Below, one piece after another: positions 62,590 to 64,000 of a stretch of DNA of 64,000 nt; the first letter of the stretch is position 1, and each line of letters opens with the position of its first letter. This DNA comes from Chrysomallon squamiferum. Lineage: Eukaryota; Mollusca; Gastropoda; Neomphalida; Peltospiridae. The position numbers were made by a program, and so were the translations under genes. Below the pieces are notes generated by a model that saw only the letters and a list, made by a program, of their open reading frames with translations, was not told the origin of the DNA and ran no database searches. The stretch is taken from the NCBI GenBank assembly GCA_012295275.1, contig CM022675.1:16449689-16513688 (forward strand), in the 5' to 3' direction.

Positions 62590-63718
62590 GACCTATAATC
62601 AAAATCTTACTAAGTTTCTTTTTTTCTTGGGTTTACATGTTTTTGCCCCCTTTTTTTTTTTATGAGCTTGGGTCTTTATAAATTTATAATTTAGAAATGG
62701 TAACATTAACCTGTGAATGAAAGATGAAATTTTGTTTTCAGTATATGATTGCACTTCAACAAACAAATTTCTAAAATCATAATCATTAGCTAATTATTGT
62801 AATTTTAAAAACTAATTTCCACTGGTAGACCTGATTTCTCTAAAGATGTGATTTGTTTTGCCGTGAAGACATTATTGCTGTTATTTTTTATTTTTTACAT
62901 CTTTGTTTCCACGTTATTTTCTGTTTTCTCATTTTTCTCATTGTTTTTTTTGTTGTCGTTTGGTTGTTTTTTTGTTGTTTCTTTTGTAAATTATCTGCAT
63001 AAAAAGATTATATACCTTTAAAAGTCTTTGCCAACAGACAAATCACATCTTAAATTATTTTTGATCAATCTCTTATTTCTTTTATTTTTGTTTCTTTAGC
63101 TTCTTTTAGCTTTGCAGATTTGTAGATTGGTTTTGGTTCTTTTTCATGCATAAATTATTACTAAGAAAACGTCTAGGGATCAAGAGTACAAATGTTTTAA
63201 TCTTAACTGTAGGTGTTCAGTTTAAAATTTGTTAATAAATGTTATTAATGTGACAAAAATGAAACAGAAATGTTGTTTAGAAAATGAAATGAACATTTAA
63301 AATATTTGGTAAAGAAAAGTCAAACAGATCATTTCCTTACAATTAGAATAATTAAAAAAAAAATTCTGTCCCTATCCCAAACAGAAACTAAAACAGAAAA
63401 AATTAAAAATAAAATCTGCTTTAGTTGCACTTTTGTTTGGATCAAAATTATCAATAAATAAAAATTTATAACAGTAATAATAATAATAAATAAATAATAT
63501 CTATCTGCATGTGTGTGTGTGTGCATGTGTATGTGTATGTGTTGTGTGTTTGTCTGTTTGTATGTGTGTGTGAAAAAGAAAAGTAAACTCTTTATTATTA
63601 TTTTTTAAATATGCTTAAAGTAGTAGGAGTAATAATAATAATATTAGGTTTAAATATAATTTATAACTGAAATTTTTGCTAGGTTTTAAATAATTCTTTT
63701 ACAAGCACCGACAGCAAG
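29377..63718 (+). CDS. AGAP1: AGAP1-like Arf GTPase-activating protein (centaurin gamma), 5' part
   Basis: Ten coding exons with compatible phases give 392 codons before the right edge. AGAP proteins combine a GTPase-like domain (GLD), a split PH domain, an ArfGAP zinc finger and ankyrin repeats, and control Arf1/Arf-dependent endosome traffic through AP-1/AP-3 adaptors. Seen here: the leader with IQRFESVHP and QIREHV; the GLD with P-loop GSVQSGKS (82-89), the RDEGG segment (127-131, DxxG), VGTQD (180-184, in place of NKxD) and ETCATYG (213-219, G5-like); then a Ser/Thr-rich and a Lys/Glu-plus-Pro-rich linker (229-392). PH, ArfGAP and ankyrin exons must follow beyond the window. The start ATG is fixed by an in-frame TAA at 29365-29367, and the leader has the short AGAP1 form rather than the long N-terminus of AGAP2. 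Many invertebrates have one centaurin gamma, so AGAP1 here means AGAP1-type. Confidence 0.93.
31826..32095. repeat. Direct duplication in intron 1, copy 1
   Basis: About 260 bp (TTGACCCTGCTGTGACTAAT ... CATGCTCATGCATTTAA) repeated with few changes at 33374-33640. The segment between the copies is unrelated. No coding potential. Confidence 0.9.
33374..33640. repeat. Direct duplication in intron 1, copy 2
   Basis: Second copy of 31826-32095, about 1.55 kb downstream. Confidence 0.9.
38521..38540. repeat. Perfect 20-bp palindrome
   Basis: CATGTTGTGTACACAACATG is fully self-complementary. It may be a binding site for a dimeric factor or chance. Confidence 0.8.
39411..39480 (+). repeat. tRNA-derived SINE-like fragment
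   Basis: TAGCTTAGAGG (39415-39425) fits the pol III A box and GGATCAGTCC (39458-39467) is a B-box variant. Their spacing of about 33 nt is tRNA-like. It ends before any recognisable SINE body. Confidence 0.4.
39656..39714 (+). CDS. AGAP1: AGAP exon 2 (residues 59-78)
   Basis: 59 nt after TTTTTTCAG, donor GTAAGT. Encodes [19 protein letters not shown], essentially the vertebrate AGAP sequence leading into the GTPase-like domain. Confidence 0.95.
41065..41152 (+). CDS. AGAP1: AGAP exon 3 (residues 79-107, P-loop)
   Basis: 88 nt. Contains the P-loop GSVQSGKS and [15 protein letters not shown]. The donor GTTTGA is weak but is demanded by the phase and by the match to the family. Confidence 0.95.
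41895..41980 (+). CDS. AGAP1: AGAP exon 4 (residues 108-136)
   Basis: 86 nt after TCTTAACAG, donor GTAGAG. Encodes [20 protein letters not shown] and DEGGAPEMQ, the effector-loop region and DxxG-like motif of the GTPase-like domain. Confidence 0.95.
43925..44066 (+). CDS. AGAP1: AGAP exon 5 (residues 137-183)
   Basis: 142 nt after TTTGTTTCAG, donor GTAAAT. Encodes [20 protein letters not shown] through IPLILVGTQ. The split Asp codon with exon 6 completes TQD, the nucleotide-base motif typical of AGAPs. Confidence 0.95.
44041..44230 (+). repeat. Decayed 36-bp tandem copies of the exon 5/intron 5 junction
   Basis: Starting inside exon 5 (ACCTCTTATTCTAGTCGGCA, then CCCAGGGTAAATTTAT), the same pattern recurs at about 44077, 44111, 44146, 44181 and 44200. 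Copy 4 still reads CTGGGTAAATTTAT and the last reads TTAGGGTAAACTG, so donor-like GGTAAA is kept in some copies. Confidence 0.8.
44540..48693. repeat. Large intronic minisatellite (67-74-bp unit)
   Basis: About 4.15 kb and about 60 units. The unit is CTCCATACACTTAAACTGTA, CACTCACTCAGTTGTTTACC and CAGCTACACTAGTTTAACAG, then ATAA, with or without an extra CAGATAA. Unit sequence is remarkably uniform, so the array is young or homogenised. Rare variants (ACACAGATACACTAGTATAA at about 47107, 48083 and 48368; inserts near 46393 and 47733) serve as markers. Confidence 0.97.
48694..50867 (+). other. AGAP1: AGAP intron 5, distal part
   Basis: AT-rich with a poly-T run at about 49482-49504. A slightly GC-richer patch at 49270-49400 shows no exon-like frame that would fit the phase. 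No other feature. Confidence 0.6.
50868..51002 (+). CDS. AGAP1: AGAP exon 6 (residues 185-228)
   Basis: 135 nt. Encodes [20 protein letters not shown] and on to [16 protein letters not shown], which ends the GTPase-like domain. The donor GTTTGT is weak, like that of exon 3. Confidence 0.95.
50980..51240 (+). repeat. Three decayed copies of the exon 6/intron 6 junction
   Basis: Exon 6 ends CCTCAACGTTGAAAGGG then TTTTTCAGGATGGTTTGTAT. Copy 2 (about 51069-51150) reads GAGTTTTTCAAGATGGTTTG. Copy 3 (about 51161-51240) reads CCTCAACATTGAAATG then TTTTTTCAGAATGGTTCATA. Each is followed by a related TTTGATTATTAAA tail. Confidence 0.8.
51530..51835. repeat. 35-bp minisatellite in intron 6
   Basis: Unit ATTATAAAATATCCTCCAAA plus TGTGCAGTTTTAC, about nine imperfect copies. 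Confidence 0.9.
53407..53474 (+). CDS. Candidate alternative terminal exon of AGAP
   Basis: TACTAAC (53385-53391) is a perfect branch-point match 17 nt before the acceptor TTTTAG at 53406. Joined in phase to exon 6, the frame would add 22 codons ([20 protein letters not shown]...) and stop at 53472-53474. This would leave a product with only the leader and GTPase-like domain. The following 150 bp is GC-richer than the intron. It could equally be a repeat fragment; the text GAAGCATTAAACCCCCCAGT resembles 3' ends of molluscan interspersed repeats. Confidence 0.2.
53930..54300. repeat. GT-rich microsatellite cluster
   Basis: Two pure GT runs (54043-54064 and 54137-54169) inside decayed TGTGTATG sequence. 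Another GT run lies at 55408-55434 and a TA run at 54928-54960. The rest of intron 6 (51836-57791) shows no further feature apart from the candidate exon at 53407. Confidence 0.9.
57792..58006 (+). CDS. AGAP1: AGAP exon 7 (residues 229-300, Ser/Thr-rich linker)
   Basis: 215 nt after TTATTTCAG, donor GTAAAA. Starts with [20 protein letters not shown], matching the AGAP helix after the GTPase-like domain, then a low-complexity Ser/Thr/Asn stretch rich in possible phosphosites. Vertebrate AGAPs also have a Ser-rich, poorly conserved linker here. Confidence 0.9.
58012..59060. repeat. 34-bp minisatellite at the start of intron 7
   Basis: Unit AAAACTGTCAACAGGTTCAG plus TGTTCTAGTATGTC, about 30 copies with AGTCTAG and lost-segment variants. 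The array begins within about 10 bp of the exon 7 donor. The unit AACTGTCAACAGGTTCAG resembles the exon end AACTGTTCTCAGGTAAAA. Three open frames crossing the array are artefacts. Confidence 0.95.
59713..59853 (+). CDS. AGAP1: AGAP exon 8 (residues 301-347, charged and Pro-rich)
   Basis: 141 nt, phase 0 on both sides, so it could be skipped without a frame change. Encodes a Lys/Glu run ([16 protein letters not shown]) then a Pro-rich run ([19 protein letters not shown]), a plausible SH3- or WW-binding segment. Acceptor ATGTGCAG, donor GTAAGT. It has no clear counterpart in vertebrate AGAP1. Confidence 0.8.
60540..61180. repeat. Degenerate tandem repeat in intron 8
   Basis: Recurring theme TTGAAATGCTACATAATATG / GTGCTACAGAATAT every 35-55 bp, heavily decayed. 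Older than the other arrays. Confidence 0.65.
62176..62274 (+). CDS. AGAP1: AGAP exon 9 (residues 348-380)
   Basis: 99 nt after TTTGTTTTAG, donor GTGAGT, phase 0 on both sides. [20 protein letters not shown] followed by [13 protein letters not shown] aligns with the basic AGAP1 segment just before the PH domain (RIDVPPTANTPTPVRKQSK). Confidence 0.88.
62275..63682 (+). other. AGAP1: AGAP intron 9
   Basis: Contains GAAT repeats (about 62443-62472), a poly-T run (62561-62589) and GT-rich sequence (63510-63570). No other feature. Confidence 0.7.
63683..63718 (+). CDS. AGAP1: AGAP exon 10, 36-nt microexon (residues 381-392)
   Basis: TTTTTGCTAG acceptor, then [12 protein letters not shown], donor GTAAAC; 36 nt, phase 0. 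It resembles the NLFTSRKGSDPDK region of vertebrate AGAP1. Very short and supported by only a few residues. Confidence 0.5.
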
Positions 63719-64000
63719 GTAAACAGTGCTGTTTTCTTATTTCTTTTTTGTTAGCTTTTTGTTTCTCTCTCTTTTTAAATTTGTTTTAAATTTCTTTTTA
63801 TACAGCTTTGCATTTTAATTTTGTAGTTATTTAATTTCTGCAGTTACTTAACTTTCTGCTATCGCTTTATTAGTGTTTTTCACATATCACTCAAATAATC
63901 AATCAGTATAATAATATCATCAAAGAAATTTTGCATAAATACATAACAGTTTCCCATGTAACAGTAAAACTATTTTGTGTACTTAGTTATCTTGTACTGC
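63719..64000 (+). other. AGAP1: Start of AGAP intron 10
   Basis: AT-rich sequence to the window edge without another exon. Confidence 0.5.

Overview
The window looks like AT-rich nuclear DNA from an invertebrate animal. Its genes are split by GT-AG introns, it is crowded with mini- and microsatellites, and it has no bacterial-style operons. The one gene recognised with certainty is an AGAP1-type Arf GTPase-activating protein (centaurin gamma). Its predicted residues are close to, but clearly different from, the vertebrate proteins. The satellite-rich, AT-rich texture would suit a lophotrochozoan such as a mollusc, but that is an inference, not a proof of species.

Left part, 1-16.3 kb: a small local family of secreted, cysteine-rich proteins (signal peptide, EGF-like module, ShK-like modules). 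Gene C lies at 33-625 on the minus strand and runs off the left edge. Genes B (10169-12286, minus) and A (14238-15869, plus) are head to head and form the arms of a large inverted repeat of about 3 kb per arm around a spacer of about 0.8 kb. Gene A is intact (four exons, 127 codons before the stop). Gene B has two frame-breaking small deletions. All three have the same TATA box 63-65 bp upstream of the ATG. A fourth candidate, D (2754-3144, plus), could be a secreted Lys/Ser/Thr-rich peptide of unknown family.

3.3-24 kb: the inverted repeat is flanked by a direct segmental duplication. Blocks at about 3.3-9.65 kb reappear in the same order at about 18.2-23.2 kb, offset by about 13.5 kb over most of their length. 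Several minisatellites, a tRNA-like repeat pair, a foldback element with a CRE palindrome and a near-perfect hairpin also lie here. 24-29.2 kb is gene-poor, with satellites and one compact ETS/NRF1-like promoter candidate.

Right part, 29.2 kb to the end: one long AGAP1-like gene on the plus strand. Ten coding exons (392 codons in this window, all phases compatible) cover the N-terminal leader, the GTPase-like domain and the start of the low-complexity linker. The PH, ArfGAP and ankyrin parts must lie beyond the right edge. The first intron is about 10 kb. Intron 5 holds a satellite of about 4.15 kb. Introns 5 and 6, and possibly 7, begin with tandem copies that look seeded by the preceding exon-intron junction, the most unusual structural pattern in the window.
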